This document shows positions 35,599 through 44,245 of a stretch of 64,000 nt of DNA, piece after piece. The notes under the pieces were generated by a model. It was given only the letters and a program-made list of their open reading frames with translations. It ran no database searches and had not been told where the DNA came from. The DNA comes from Marvinbryantia sp. (GTDB taxonomy: Bacteria; Bacillota; Clostridia; Lachnospirales; Lachnospiraceae). Where the stretch lies: assembly GCA_016297895.1 (NCBI GenBank), contig JAEDFS010000006.1, forward strand, positions 1-64,000, given 5' to 3'. The translations under genes and the position numbers were made by a program. Numbering within the stretch: the stretch's first letter is position 1; every line of letters starts with the position of its first letter.

Positions 35599-36082
35599 TC
35601 ATCTCACCTGCTTTTTTCAAAAATTCATCATAGATCCTGTGATCACTCTCTTCACCTGCCTGATCTGCTACGATCTTTGCAGCAGCTGCTACTGCCAGTT
35701 TTGTGATCTCTCCTCCTGCCTCCCGCAGAGCCCTGTCTTTTTCTTCCTGTCCGGCCTTCTTTGCCTCTGCCAGGATCGCTCCGGCTTTCTTTTCCGCCTC
35801 GGAAATGATTCTGTCATATTCTGCATGTGCCCGGGTCTTTGCCTCGATCACTGCGGCCGCTTTTCCATCTTCCGCTTCGGCAATACACGCCTCATACTGT
35901 TTCTTTAACTGCTCCGCTTCTTTTTTTGCCGTATCTGCCTGCGAAAACTGTCCGTCGATCAGTTTCTGACGTTTTGCGATGATTTCCAGCACCGGTTTAT
36001 AAAGGAATTTTCTCATCAATACCAGAAGCACCAGCAGGTTAACAACCGTGATCAGCAGATTTAAAGGACTTAAATTCAGCAC
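35579..36082 (-). CDS. atpF: ATP synthase b subunit
   Basis: 167 residues: an N-terminal membrane helix (LLITVVNLLVLLVLMRKFL) followed by a long charged helix (KKEAEQLKKQYEACIAEAED). It forms the peripheral stalk joining a to the delta/alpha top of F1. Its end overlaps the start of the delta-alpha fusion by 20 bases, so the two are translationally coupled. Confidence 0.93.
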   Translation of the reverse strand: MLNLSPLNLLITVVNLLVLLVLMRKFLYKPVLEIIAKRQKLIDGQFSQADTAKKEAEQLKKQYEACIAEAEDGKAAAVIEAKTRAHAEYDRIISEAEKKAGAILAEAKKAGQEEKDRALREAGGEITKLAVAAAAKIVADQAGEESDHRIYDEFLKKAGEMSETDSR

Positions 36083-36106
36083 TTTTCTCTACCTGCCTTT
36101 CCGTTC

Positions 36107-36340
36107 CTATTTCAAAAGAATAATGACCAAAAGAGCAATCACGAAGCCATAAATAGCGGTTGCCTCTGCCAGTGCACAGCCAAGCATCAGGGATTTGATG
36201 ATCTTGCTCTCTGCCTCCGGCTGTCTTGCAATTGCCTCTACTGCCTTTGATGTGGCAATACCGATACCAATACCGGCTCCTACACCTGTTAATACTGCGA
36301 TACCTGCTCCTATTGCGATTAATGTTGACATGACTTTCAT
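36107..36340 (-). CDS. atpE: ATP synthase c subunit (proton type)
   Basis: 77 residues, helical hairpin with the loop AIARQPEAESK and the ion-carrying Glu59 in CALAEATAIY. In Na+-type c subunits such as Ilyobacter, a Gln in helix 1 and a Ser directly after the Glu coordinate Na+; here these places are Ile26 and Ala60, so proton coupling is predicted. A Met start with ATG after TCATGACT; ribosome site AAGGATGAAAG. Confidence 0.95.
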   Translation of the reverse strand: MKVMSTLIAIGAGIAVLTGVGAGIGIGIATSKAVEAIARQPEAESKIIKSLMLGCALAEATAIYGFVIALLVIILLK

Positions 36341-36398
36341 CCTTTCTGCACCGTATCTGTTTTGTCCCCCGGTGCCCTTTTACTTAAATTTTTTAGTA

Positions 36399-37070
36399 TC
36401 AGTCGTTTACTTCCACCGCTTCTTTAATAAACAGTGACGTCAGGAATACAAACACATATGCCTGGATCAGTCCGTCAAAAATATCAAAATACAGACTGAA
36501 TACCACAGGCACCACTGCCGGTACCACCTGTTTGATCAGTTCCATAATAACAAATGCTCCCAGCACATTTCCAAACAGACGCATGCACAAAGACAACGGA
36601 CGAATTACCAGCTCCAGTATATTAAACGGTGTCATAATAGCCACCGGCTGAGCAAAGCTCTTCACCCATCCCTTCGTCCCTTTTGCATGGATTCCGGCAT
36701 ACTCAATGAGAATGATGCTCATCACTGCCAGGGCCACGGTAACCGTCAGATCCTTGGTAGGCGGCTTAAATCCAAACAGTCCGAAGATATTGGCCATTCC
36801 TATGTAAAGCAGAACAGTCATAAGATAGGGAACATAACGCTTTCCTTCCTCTCCTGTCATACCACTCACCATATTCTGCAGTCCGGTAACGGCAGTCTCC
36901 AGAAGCAGCTGTCCTTTTCCCGGATTTTCAACCTTCAGATTTCTGGTCACCAGGATCGATACCAGCACCAGCACTGCCATAATGATCCAGGTTACCGCCA
37001 CGGATTCCCCGATTCCGATTCCGCCAAATATCGGAATCGTGAAGGCTGTCTCACAGTTCAATTCTTCCAT
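36399..37070 (-). CDS. atpB: ATP synthase a subunit
   Basis: About 223 residues from ATG 37070 (MEELNCETAFTIPIFGG). The frame is open further upstream, but that part crosses the promoter and the divergent LysR gene, so it is not coding. Five to six membrane helices; RPLSLCMRLFGNVLGAFVI holds the essential arginine that faces the c ring. First gene of the operon. The ribosome site for ATG 37070 is poor, and a start a few codons upstream (near a GAGAGGG at about 37103) cannot be excluded. Confidence 0.9.
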   Translation of the reverse strand: MEELNCETAFTIPIFGGIGIGESVAVTWIIMAVLVLVSILVTRNLKVENPGKGQLLLETAVTGLQNMVSGMTGEEGKRYVPYLMTVLLYIGMANIFGLFGFKPPTKDLTVTVALAVMSIILIEYAGIHAKGTKGWVKSFAQPVAIMTPFNILELVIRPLSLCMRLFGNVLGAFVIMELIKQVVPAVVPVVFSLYFDIFDGLIQAYVFVFLTSLFIKEAVEVND

Positions 37071-37131
37071 CAGGGCTTGTGTCAGTTTTTCCGTAATATC
37101 ACACCCTCTCTTGCTTTTTTTGATCGTTGCT

Positions 37132-37160
37132 ATTATACTCAAGTGGCAATCATTTGTATA
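37132..37160 (-). promoter_or_regulatory. Probable promoter of the atp operon
   Basis: On the minus strand TATACA (37160-37155) and a perfect TATAAT (37137-37132) are separated by 17 bases, about 60 nt upstream of atpB and in the divergent space shared with the LysR gene. Confidence 0.6.
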
Positions 37161-37214
37161 ATGCTGATTTTTTTGTGAAACTATAGATATTTTCAATGGA
37201 TAAAGGAGAACACC

Positions 37215-38099
37215 ATGACGATCAGCTACGATTCCTACCGTGTTTTTTATTATGTTGCCCATTACCGGAACATTACTCTGGCCGCCAAAACCATGTATCT
37301 TACCCAGCCAACCGTGAGCCATTATATTTTGAATCTTGAAAAAGAACTGGACTGCCAGCTCTTCGTCCGCTCAAAAAAAGGGATGTCCCTGACACCGGAA
37401 GGCGAACTGCTGTACCAGCATATCAAACGTGCCTATATGGAGATCTTTCGCGGAGAGGAAGAATTAAAAGAATATCTGAATATGGAGAAAGGTCTGATCA
37501 AAATAGGTGCATCAGAAACCACTCTTCGAAGCTATCTGATTCCCTTTCTGGGTCTTTTCAAGAAAAAGTATCCGGATGTGCAGCTTCGCATCCGAAGTAT
37601 TACGACCCAACTTGCCGAACCCGCCATAAAAAACGGAGAGTTGGATTTTGCTGTCATGACGACTCCTTTCGGAGACACCGATCTGTCCATGCAGTCCCTG
37701 GCTGATTTTTCCATGACCATCATCGCCGGACCTTCCATGAAAAAACTGTGCAGCCATCCCCTGTCCTTTCAGGAACTGACTTCCTACCCGCTGATTACTC
37801 TGGAACAGGGTACCTCCGGCCGCACCTACCTTGAGAATCTCTTCGCCTCATATGGAGTCCGCCTCCATCCTGACATTGAACTGTCCACTGCCGATCTCAT
37901 TACTCCCATGGCAGAACAGAATATGGGAATCGGAATCGTTCCCACTATCTTTGTAAAACAGGCCTTAAAAGAAAAAAAGGTGGTAGAGCTGACTCCCGAA
38001 GAGCCGCTCCCCACCCGTTCTATTTGTCTGTTGAGAGATTCCGGCCGCCAGCTGTCCCTGGCCTGCCAGAAATTCCTCTCTGAATTACATATTCCGTAG
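37215..38099 (+). CDS. LysR-family transcriptional regulator
   Basis: 294 residues, ATG 37215 with AAAGGAG upstream. N-terminal winged helix: YYVAHYRNITLAAKTMYLTQ then PTVSHYILNLEKEL, the LysR HTH. The C-terminal half is a periplasmic-binding-like ligand domain (IKIGASETTLRSYLIPFLG). Divergent from atpB; LysR proteins often control the divergent gene, but regulation of ATP synthase is only a suggestion from position. Ends five bases before the convergent ABC permease gene. Confidence 0.9.
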   Translation: MTISYDSYRVFYYVAHYRNITLAAKTMYLTQPTVSHYILNLEKELDCQLFVRSKKGMSLTPEGELLYQHIKRAYMEIFRGEEELKEYLNMEKGLIKIGASETTLRSYLIPFLGLFKKKYPDVQLRIRSITTQLAEPAIKNGELDFAVMTTPFGDTDLSMQSLADFSMTIIAGPSMKKLCSHPLSFQELTSYPLITLEQGTSGRTYLENLFASYGVRLHPDIELSTADLITPMAEQNMGIGIVPTIFVKQALKEKKVVELTPEEPLPTRSICLLRDSGRQLSLACQKFLSELHIP

Positions 38100-38104
38100 A
38101 TTCC

Positions 38105-39118
38105 TTAATTTGCCCGGACTTCCTGTCTCATAAATCCTATATAGGAACCGGCAAATGCCGCAATCATCAATGCTGCCAGGCCAACCAGATGGGGCCATAC
38201 CAGCAGCAGACTCTGACCAAAACTCAAGTATCCGCTGACTGCACCTACCAGCTGACTCATGGTCACCACATTGACGGACCGTACACTGGGATTCATGATC
38301 GTAGATACTGCTTCACTGTACAGATAGTAAGGAGAGATCCGGTTCATATTCAGTTCCAGTGTATAGTTGTTAAGTGAGTTGGCCATCATCTCATAATCAT
38401 TTCTCATTGGATATACTGCGCCAGCCACAATATTTGCCACCAGACTCATGAATATCGAGAAGAAGATCCAAAGAGCAATGGCTGCCAGTGCTGAGGTAGC
38501 CGCATGACGGCATACCACAGAAAACAGAATCGCCAGTGCCAGCCAGAATGCAATATATACTACCGTAAAGGTAAGGAATACCAGGATTCGCAGCACTTCT
38601 TCACCCGAAGGCTTCAGCCCTGTAGTCAGGATTCCCACAGCACCCAGTCCAATGCCCATGGAGTAAATGATCATGGCGATAACAGCGGTTCCGGCCAGGA
38701 ATTTTCCGATAATGATGGAATCCCTGTAAATAGGCTGGGATGACAACCGGTTCAGGGTTCCGCCTGCCCGCTCACTGTTGACGGCATCAAATCCCAATGC
38801 CAGCCCCACGATGGGACCGAGCAGTGCAATAAAGGACATAAAGGACGGAATGGAATTTCCACTCTGAGTATACAGTTTCAGAAATGCAAAATTGCTGTCC
38901 TGAGAAAGAGCATCAGAAAGACCGCTGATGGCGCCCCAGAGGCTGGCAAACCCGGTACTTCCGATCAGAACCAGAAGAATCAGAAACCTTCTGCTCTTCA
39001 GATGATCCGCCAGTTCCTTCCGGATCAACGCATTTCTTCCGGTTGCCGCATTAATCCACGTCGGATGATTTTCTGTGCCAGAAGTGTTTTTTCTTCGAAT
39101 TAAGCTCATTTCTTTCAT
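38105..39118 (-). CDS. ABC-2 type exporter permease
   Basis: About 337 residues from ATG 39118 (MKEMSLIRRKN), chosen because the longer frame only repeats the end of the ATPase gene in another frame. RKELADHLKSRRFLILLVLI opens the protein, then six hydrophobic segments; FDAVNSERAGGTLNRLSSQP is the conserved cytoplasmic loop of ABC-2 permeases such as NosY/GldF. The gene overlaps the ATPase gene by 68 bases. It should form the membrane channel of the exporter whose partner is a NEW3-domain envelope protein. Confidence 0.85.
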   Translation of the reverse strand: MKEMSLIRRKNTSGTENHPTWINAATGRNALIRKELADHLKSRRFLILLVLIGSTGFASLWGAISGLSDALSQDSNFAFLKLYTQSGNSIPSFMSFIALLGPIVGLALGFDAVNSERAGGTLNRLSSQPIYRDSIIIGKFLAGTAVIAMIIYSMGIGLGAVGILTTGLKPSGEEVLRILVFLTFTVVYIAFWLALAILFSVVCRHAATSALAAIALWIFFSIFMSLVANIVAGAVYPMRNDYEMMANSLNNYTLELNMNRISPYYLYSEAVSTIMNPSVRSVNVVTMSQLVGAVSGYLSFGQSLLLVWPHLVGLAALMIAAFAGSYIGFMRQEVRAN

Positions 39119-40103
39119 CGCTCTGCCCTGCCTTTTCAAAATAACGTCTGTAGATCTCATCCAGATCTCCGCCTCTCTGATGTAAATGAAGAACAGAATA
39201 TCCATGTTCTCCCAGGAATCTGGACAGTTCCCCTCTCAGATCCTTTCTGGATGTGATCATAAGCTTACTGCCCTCTTTACTGATATTCTGCACCCCGTCC
39301 TGCTGATAAAGCATCCCCAGCAATTTATCATCACAGGGACTGGTCTCCAGTTCCAGAAGGAAGTTTCCATCCTTTCGAACCTGTTCTTCCAGTTCACCGA
39401 TCGTACCGCTTGCGATCAGGCTGCCTTCCACAAAGATTCCTACACGGTCGCATACCTGCTGAACCTGCTGCAGCTGATGGGAAGAGATCAGAAGTGTCCT
39501 GCCGTCCTCCCTGGAAAGATTGCTGATCACTTCCAAAAGTTCCCGCATTCCTTCCGGGTCAAGTCCCAGAGTCGGCTCATCCATAATGATGATCTCAGGC
39601 TCCTTCATCAGTACATCCGCAATTCCCAGCCTCTGTCTCATGCCTTTGGAATAGGTAGACGCTTTCTGATCCGCAGCTTTCGTCATGCCCACACGCTCCA
39701 GCAGACGGTTGATCCGGTTTTCCAGAAGATCTCCATTCAATCCATTCAGCCTGCCGGTAAAACGCAGGTTTTCCCTGCCTGTCATATCTCCATAAAATCC
39801 CACATTATCCGGCATATAGCCCACAATGGATTTTACTTCCAGCGGATTTCTGGTACAGTCTTTTCCCTTGATCTTTGCTGTCCCGGAAGTCGGCTCCGTA
39901 AGTCCCAGAAGCATCAGGATCGTCGTAGTTTTTCCGGCTCCGTTTGGTCCCAGAAGTCCATAGACCTCGCCTTTTCGTATGGAAAGATTCAGGTCATTCA
40001 CTGCGGTCTTGCTGCCGTAACATTTGGTCAGATGGGAGATCTCTATGACATCTTCATATTGTTTCTTTTCCTCCATCATAATCTCCACCTTATCTTCTTC
40101 CAT
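39051..40103 (-). CDS. ABC transporter ATP-binding protein
   Basis: 350 residues. Walker A LLGPNGAGKTTTILMLLGL, signature STYSKGMRQRLGIADVL, Walker B EIIIMDEPTLGLDPEG and switch His in LLISSHQLQQ. A C-terminal extension of about 120 residues ends with DLDEIYRRYFEKAG, normal for ABC-2 exporters of the NatA/CcmA type. Overlaps the NEW3 gene by 14 bases upstream and the permease by 68 downstream. Confidence 0.92.
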   Translation of the reverse strand: MEEDKVEIMMEEKKQYEDVIEISHLTKCYGSKTAVNDLNLSIRKGEVYGLLGPNGAGKTTTILMLLGLTEPTSGTAKIKGKDCTRNPLEVKSIVGYMPDNVGFYGDMTGRENLRFTGRLNGLNGDLLENRINRLLERVGMTKAADQKASTYSKGMRQRLGIADVLMKEPEIIIMDEPTLGLDPEGMRELLEVISNLSREDGRTLLISSHQLQQVQQVCDRVGIFVEGSLIASGTIGELEEQVRKDGNFLLELETSPCDDKLLGMLYQQDGVQNISKEGSKLMITSRKDLRGELSRFLGEHGYSVLHLHQRGGDLDEIYRRYFEKAGQSDERNELNSKKKHFWHRKSSDVD

Positions 40104-41292
40104 ACTTTTTCATAATTCCTGCCAGAGCAGCCACTAACACCACGATAATTGCTGCTGCCGCAATTCCCCATGTGGTAGAAGTCTTCACAGAGACACGGAA
40201 ATCCGCATTTCCGGAAGTTTCATTGCTGCTGACTGTAAAGCTGGTCACATAATCTCCGGTGATCGCATTTTCAGAAGGAGTTACATAAGCTGTCACTTCT
40301 TTCGTAGCACCCGGTTCCAGAGTATCAATGGTCGATTCACTGAAAGAAACATTCCAGTCTGTAGGAGCGGAAGAAGTCAGGTTCAGATTGGTCAGATCCA
40401 CATTTCCGCTATTTGTGATGGAAAGAGTCACAGAAGATTCTTTGTTTGCATAGGCATCAAAGCTCAGAACCTGATTCGGAGACGAAAGCGCCACACCATA
40501 AGTACCTGTGATGCTTACGGTAAGCTCTGTGGAAAGCTTATCATTCGAAGAGATCGCCGTTACCGGAATCTTGTAATCTCCTTTTTCCACATTTTCCGGC
40601 GGTGTCACAGTCACCTTCATTCCTTTGCTGGAGCCCGCCTCTACCTCCAGGCTTGCCACATTCTTGCTGTCATCAGAGGGAGTAAAGGTCACCTGCCATC
40701 CTTCCGGAGTCTGTGCCGCCAGGCTGTAGGACTGATTGGTCCCTCTGTTATTCACGATAGTCGTATCAAAAGTGAATGTGGTACCGGTCACGCCCTGCTG
40801 CTGAGGATATTCGGAAGTAAAGCTGCTCTCTCCTGCCTCTTCTTCACTGATCACCACTTCCAGATCCAGTACATCCGTGTCACCGCTTCCTGCATCCGCC
40901 TTAAGCTGAATCTCATAGGTTCCTTCTGCTGCATCATCCGGTATGGTCAGACTGAAGCTGGCCGGGCTGGTGGAATCTTCTTCTGCCGTCCCGTTCACAT
41001 GTACTTTGGAGATCTGAGTCGTATTTCCTTTAAAATAGCCGGTCCACGCTTCCGGTAACGTCAGCGCCTCCAGGGAAATATCATGCCCCTCTCCGTCTGT
41101 GCTGATAAAATCAAGCGGGAAGCTTACAGTCTCCCCTGCCTTCGCCATCACACCCGGATAATCCGTGCTCATATCGATTCCTGAGTCTGCCGCATATACC
41201 GGCATTGCCTGCAGCATCATGGCTGCTGTCAGAGACGCTGCAGCCAGTCCTGCTCCTATTTTCTTATTCCATGATTTTGTTCCTTTCATCAC
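40090..41292 (-). CDS. Membrane-anchored NEW3-domain protein
   Basis: 400 residues. Signal peptide (about 1-34, ending MLQAMPVYAAD), three to four beta-sandwich repeats of the NEW3/COG1470 type (for example TVTPPENVEKGDYKIPVTA and TAYVTPSENAITGDYVTSF), and a C-terminal transmembrane helix (WGIAAAAIIVVLVAALAGIM) followed by KKYGRR. The protein should sit outside the membrane. Such proteins are commonly encoded before an ABC-2 ATPase-permease pair, as here, and probably present or receive the exported compound. Function otherwise unknown. Confidence 0.8.
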   Translation of the reverse strand: MMKGTKSWNKKIGAGLAAASLTAAMMLQAMPVYAADSGIDMSTDYPGVMAKAGETVSFPLDFISTDGEGHDISLEALTLPEAWTGYFKGNTTQISKVHVNGTAEEDSTSPASFSLTIPDDAAEGTYEIQLKADAGSGDTDVLDLEVVISEEEAGESSFTSEYPQQQGVTGTTFTFDTTIVNNRGTNQSYSLAAQTPEGWQVTFTPSDDSKNVASLEVEAGSSKGMKVTVTPPENVEKGDYKIPVTAISSNDKLSTELTVSITGTYGVALSSPNQVLSFDAYANKESSVTLSITNSGNVDLTNLNLTSSAPTDWNVSFSESTIDTLEPGATKEVTAYVTPSENAITGDYVTSFTVSSNETSGNADFRVSVKTSTTWGIAAAAIIVVLVAALAGIMKKYGRR

Positions 41293-41493
41293 AATCCGCT
41301 CCTTCGTTGTGTTCTATGTATTTCTGTGATAAAGGATACCTCTTATATGTGTCCTGTTTTTGATAAGATTGTGAAATTCTTTTGTAGGAACTGTGAAGAT
41401 TGTGTGTTCTGGTTTTAAGAATGAGGAACATAAAAATTCCCGGATACAGAAACCCTGGAAATCATCTTCCACATTTCTGCAGCCGGGATCGTT

Positions 41494-42141
41494 TTATTTC
41501 AGATATTTTTTTCTGTTGCCTGCTGTATTTTTGTAAAACTTGTATTTTGTCAGCTTCGTTGAGCCCACATAAGATTTCAGGGATTTGTCAAAGCTTTTCT
41601 TACTGATTACATTTGCCTTATTCCCTGTTATTTTTTTATAACCGGACAATTTCCAGTTTTTTCCCTTGATTACATATGCTTTATACAGCACACCGGAAGA
41701 GGTTCCCTTTTTCAGTCTTTGATAAGATACCCCCTTACGTCCCTGATGTGAATAAATATCTGTGTAAATTCCTTTTTTCTTGTAATATCCTGCCTCTCCT
41801 TTGTTGTCTAGAACCATGCCGCCTGCATACACCACTTTTCCATTTCGCCAGGTATAGATCATGCCGTATCCGCCTACATGCGGAATATCCCTGTTATTAA
41901 ACACCACCAGCTCCGGCACAGAATCGTTATCGATGTAAGCAACCGCAAAAAAACAGTTTGACGCCTTCATCGGCCAGCCTTCTTTGTAAACGGTTGTCTT
42001 TGAAAGCATGTTTTTGTATGCTTTCATTGCATTGCTTTTTGCGGAAGCCGCCTGAACAGCCATACTGCCTGCCATCGTCAGTGCAATCAGCAGTGACAGC
42101 ATCCACATCAGTTTTACAACTTTTTTCTTTCCTCGCCTCAT
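41494..42141 (-). CDS. Secreted protein of unknown function
   Basis: 215 residues with a signal peptide (LMWMLSLLIALTMAGSMAVQ, cleavage near AASA). The mature part begins with a short helix (NAMKAYKNMLSKTT) and contains FAVAYIDNDSVPELVVFNN, a pattern I associate with secreted clostridial proteins of FG-GAP-like or calcium-loop type; strongly basic (pI high) with many Lys and Tyr. I do not recognise a family. A single gene between the NEW3 operon and a repeat element. Confidence 0.65.
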   Translation of the reverse strand: MRRGKKKVVKLMWMLSLLIALTMAGSMAVQAASAKSNAMKAYKNMLSKTTVYKEGWPMKASNCFFAVAYIDNDSVPELVVFNNRDIPHVGGYGMIYTWRNGKVVYAGGMVLDNKGEAGYYKKKGIYTDIYSHQGRKGVSYQRLKKGTSSGVLYKAYVIKGKNWKLSGYKKITGNKANVISKKSFDKSLKSYVGSTKLTKYKFYKNTAGNRKKYLK

Positions 42142-42190
42142 ACTCTCTCTCCTTTAAAATGACTTCGGGTAAGTACATTTTATCACACAT

Positions 42191-42504
42191 CAGTTACGGG
42201 GTCTATATTGCAGTAACACAATTTCAGGCCCAGCCTTGTCCGAATAACTTAAGCCACATCATCACCCAGGATCCAAAATTTTTCGAAAAAATTCCAAATC
42301 AATGACACTATTTTCTCTCTACAAAAAAAGTTTGCTGTACGACCCAGGTTTTTGCCAATTTTGAGTATCTTATCAAACTTTTTTTCACATAGTGCCCAAA
42401 ATAACCGGTGAAATCAAGATAATCCCGACTTTTTGTAACCCGCACAACAAATTTCCCCGCATATGCCAACGCTTAGAATCGTTCCACCAATTCTGAATCT
42501 CCTC
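42191..42504. other. Gene-free stretch
   Basis: No coding frame, RNA or promoter could be supported here. The stretch is AT-rich and leads into the structured repeat at 42505. It contains only short unconvincing frames. Confidence 0.4.
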
Positions 42505-42647
42505 GTTACTGTTCACACAGCCGCCAGACACTTGCTGTATGGCGGCGTAAGAACGTGATTCAGGTGTTCGCAGGCTTCTTTTGCGAAGCAAAACTTAAAA
42601 TAAGCCTGCGAAAGTTACTGTTTACTGGCTTACCAGTGAACAGTAAC
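42505..42647. repeat. Structured repeat element with nested hairpins
   Basis: GTTACTGTTCAC (42505-42516) is inverted against GTGAACAGTAAC (42636-42647), bounding a 143-bp unit. Inside are GCCGCCA (42520-42526) with TGGCGGC (42540-42546), CGCAGGCTT (42569-42577) with AAGCCTGCG (42602-42610), and a near-perfect 34-base hairpin 42614-42647 (GTTACTGTTTACTGG / CCAGTGAACAGTAAC with loop CTTA). Terminal inverted repeats and no coding capacity suggest a small non-autonomous element or a structural RNA. Confidence 0.6.
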
Positions 42648-42675
42648 ATCTCCTCACCTTCCCCTTAAGATTCTC

Positions 42676-42704
42676 TTGACCACGTTCCGGTACAAGACTA
42701 TAAT
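42676..42704 (+). promoter_or_regulatory. Promoter of the rubredoxin gene
   Basis: TTGACC (42676-42681) and TATAAT (42699-42704) with a 17-base spacer, 34 bases before the rubredoxin start codon. Very close to the sigma-A consensus, suggesting strong constitutive expression. Confidence 0.85.
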
Positions 42705-42737
42705 GGGTTTATCAAATAAAGTAAGGAGGTAGCTTCC

Positions 42738-42890
42738 ATGAAATATGTATGCCCCTGTGGTTATGAATATGATCCCGCAGTTGGTGATCCGGACAACGGA
42801 ATCGCACCGGGAACAGCCTGGGAAGATGTATCTGAAGACTGGGTTTGCCCGGTATGCGGACTCGGCAAAGATGCTTTTGAAGAGGAATAA
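42738..42890 (+). CDS. Rubredoxin with shortened first cysteine knuckle
   Basis: 50 residues, ATG 42738 behind AAGGAGG. MKYVCPCGYEYDPAVGDPDN is followed by GIAPGTAWEDVSEDWVCPVC and GLGKDAFEEE. This is rubredoxin, a one-iron electron carrier used in oxygen and peroxide reduction in anaerobes. Rubredoxins normally have CxxCGY and CPxCG; here the second knuckle CPVCG is normal but the first is CPCGY, one residue shorter. All four cysteines remain. Stand-alone gene with its own promoter and a terminator at 42974. Confidence 0.9.
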   Translation: MKYVCPCGYEYDPAVGDPDNGIAPGTAWEDVSEDWVCPVCGLGKDAFEEE

Positions 42891-42973
42891 TTCGTGAATC
42901 ATGTTCTTACGGCCTCATCAGCAAGTGATTCGGCCTGTTCTGAACAGTTACAATACTTCTTTGAAGCAGCCTG

Positions 42974-43008
42974 AAACGGGGGTGCCACAGAAATGGCATC
43001 CCTGTTTT
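42974..43008 (+). terminator. Terminator after rubredoxin
   Basis: AAACGGGGGTGCC pairs with GGCATCCCTGTTTT around ACAGAAAT. It lies 84 nt after the rubredoxin stop and just before the end of the convergent HAD gene, which it may also serve. Confidence 0.7.
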
Positions 43009-43011
43009 ATG

Positions 43012-43680
43012 TCACCCCAATCTGACCAGATATTGTTTTACATCCGCAAGAGACGGCAGGATGACCTCCGTCAACTGTTCCATCTCCTCTGTGACCGGTA
43101 CCAGATCCGGCACCATGATCGGCCGAAGTCCTGCACTTTCAGCGGAACGGATCCCATTATGGGAATCCTCCACCGCAAAGGATCTGGCAGGATCGGTTCC
43201 CAGACATTCGCATGCCCTGATAAAGATGTCCGGAGCAGGCTTGCTGTTCTGTACCATGTCCCCGCAGATGACAGCATCAAAGTAAGAAAGGATCCCGGCA
43301 TCTGCCAGTTCCGTCTTTACTACCTGGCTTCGGGTGGAGGAAGCAAGTGCCACCTTTTTCCCCTGCTCTTTCAAAAATGCGAGAAGCTCTTCTACACCCG
43401 GCTTCATGGGAAGCCTTCCGCCGTCATACCTTTCATGAAACAGCCTGGACATCTCTGCCTTGTAGGTATCATAGGGAAAATCCTGTCCGAAATATTCTTT
43501 CATCACACTGCGGGAAGCATCCACCGTAAGACCCGTGCACTTCAGGCAGACCGGCCCCATATCTTCTATCCCGTGCTTTTGTGCTACCTCATTCCAGCAT
43601 TCCAGCACCAGACGTTCCGAATCAAAGATCACACCGTCCATATCAAAGACTACCGCATCATATCCCTGTCTTTCCTTCAT
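43012..43680 (-). CDS. HAD-superfamily phosphatase/phosphomutase (beta-PGM-like)
   Basis: 222 residues, ATG 43680 behind AGAGGAGC. Motif I DAVVFDMDGVIFDSE, motif II VALASSTRS and motif IV region FAVEDSHNGIRSAESAGL are those of subfamily IA HAD enzymes such as beta-phosphoglucomutase and sugar-phosphate phosphatases; the cap is helical. Substrate not predictable. Follows the EamA gene by 17 nt in one transcription unit. Confidence 0.88.
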   Translation of the reverse strand: MKERQGYDAVVFDMDGVIFDSERLVLECWNEVAQKHGIEDMGPVCLKCTGLTVDASRSVMKEYFGQDFPYDTYKAEMSRLFHERYDGGRLPMKPGVEELLAFLKEQGKKVALASSTRSQVVKTELADAGILSYFDAVICGDMVQNSKPAPDIFIRACECLGTDPARSFAVEDSHNGIRSAESAGLRPIMVPDLVPVTEEMEQLTEVILPSLADVKQYLVRLG

Positions 43681-43697
43681 AAAAGAGCTCCTCTCAT

Positions 43698-44111
43698 TTA
43701 CCAGATCATAAACAATGTTCCTGCTGTGATCAGCAGCGCTCCGATTCCTTTTTTCACGGTGATTCCCTCATGAAGGAACACAAATGCAAGGATCAGTGTG
43801 ATCACCACACTCAGCTTGTCCACCGAAACTACCTTGGAAGTCTCTCCGACCTGCAGTGCCTTATAATAGCAAAGCCAGGACGCACCGGTGGCAAGACCGG
43901 ATAAAATCAGAAAAATCCAGCTTTTTCTGCTGATCTGAGTGATCCCGCCCTGGGTATTTGTGAGAAACACCATTCCCCATGCCATAGCCACAACCACCAC
44001 CGTACGGATGGCAGTTGCCAGATTGGAGCTGACTCCTTCAATTCCCATTTTTGCCAGAATGGATGTAAGTGCCGCAAAAATGGCGGATAATAAAGCAAGT
44101 ACAAACCACAT
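43698..44111 (-). CDS. EamA-domain (DMT) transporter, single-domain
   Basis: About 137 residues from ATG 44111 (MWFVLALLSAIFAALTSIL). Five hydrophobic helices and the EamA end motif FVFLHEGITVKKGIGALLIT. The frame extends upstream, but a TATAAT at 44151-44146 (minus strand) lies inside that extension, so it is leader. Single EamA domains dimerise and export or import small metabolites. First gene of a two-gene unit with the HAD enzyme. Confidence 0.78.
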   Translation of the reverse strand: MWFVLALLSAIFAALTSILAKMGIEGVSSNLATAIRTVVVVAMAWGMVFLTNTQGGITQISRKSWIFLILSGLATGASWLCYYKALQVGETSKVVSVDKLSVVITLILAFVFLHEGITVKKGIGALLITAGTLFMIW

Positions 44112-44181
44112 CTCTTCTTTTTCCCTCTTTCTGAGATTTTTTTTCATTATACTCTTATCTGCCAAAAGATTCCAGTCCTTC

Positions 44182-44209
44182 TTGCCATCCCATCCGGTTG
44201 TGGTATACT
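44182..44209 (+). promoter_or_regulatory. Promoter of the aldo-keto reductase gene
   Basis: TTGCCA (44182-44187) and TATACT (44204-44209) with a 16-base spacer, 37 bases before the start codon. It is back to back with the -10 of the leftward EamA unit. Confidence 0.65.
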
Positions 44210-44245
44210 GAATCTAACATCTACTGATCAGTCAAGGAGGTACTT

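Noticed and set aside
37071..37322. Longer N-terminus for the ATP synthase a subunit
   Set aside because: The extension crosses a consensus promoter and the start of the divergent LysR gene and is not hydrophobic or family-like.
39186..40115. Plus-strand open frame of 309 codons opposite the ABC ATPase
   Set aside because: Antisense shadow; the minus strand has full Walker and signature motifs.
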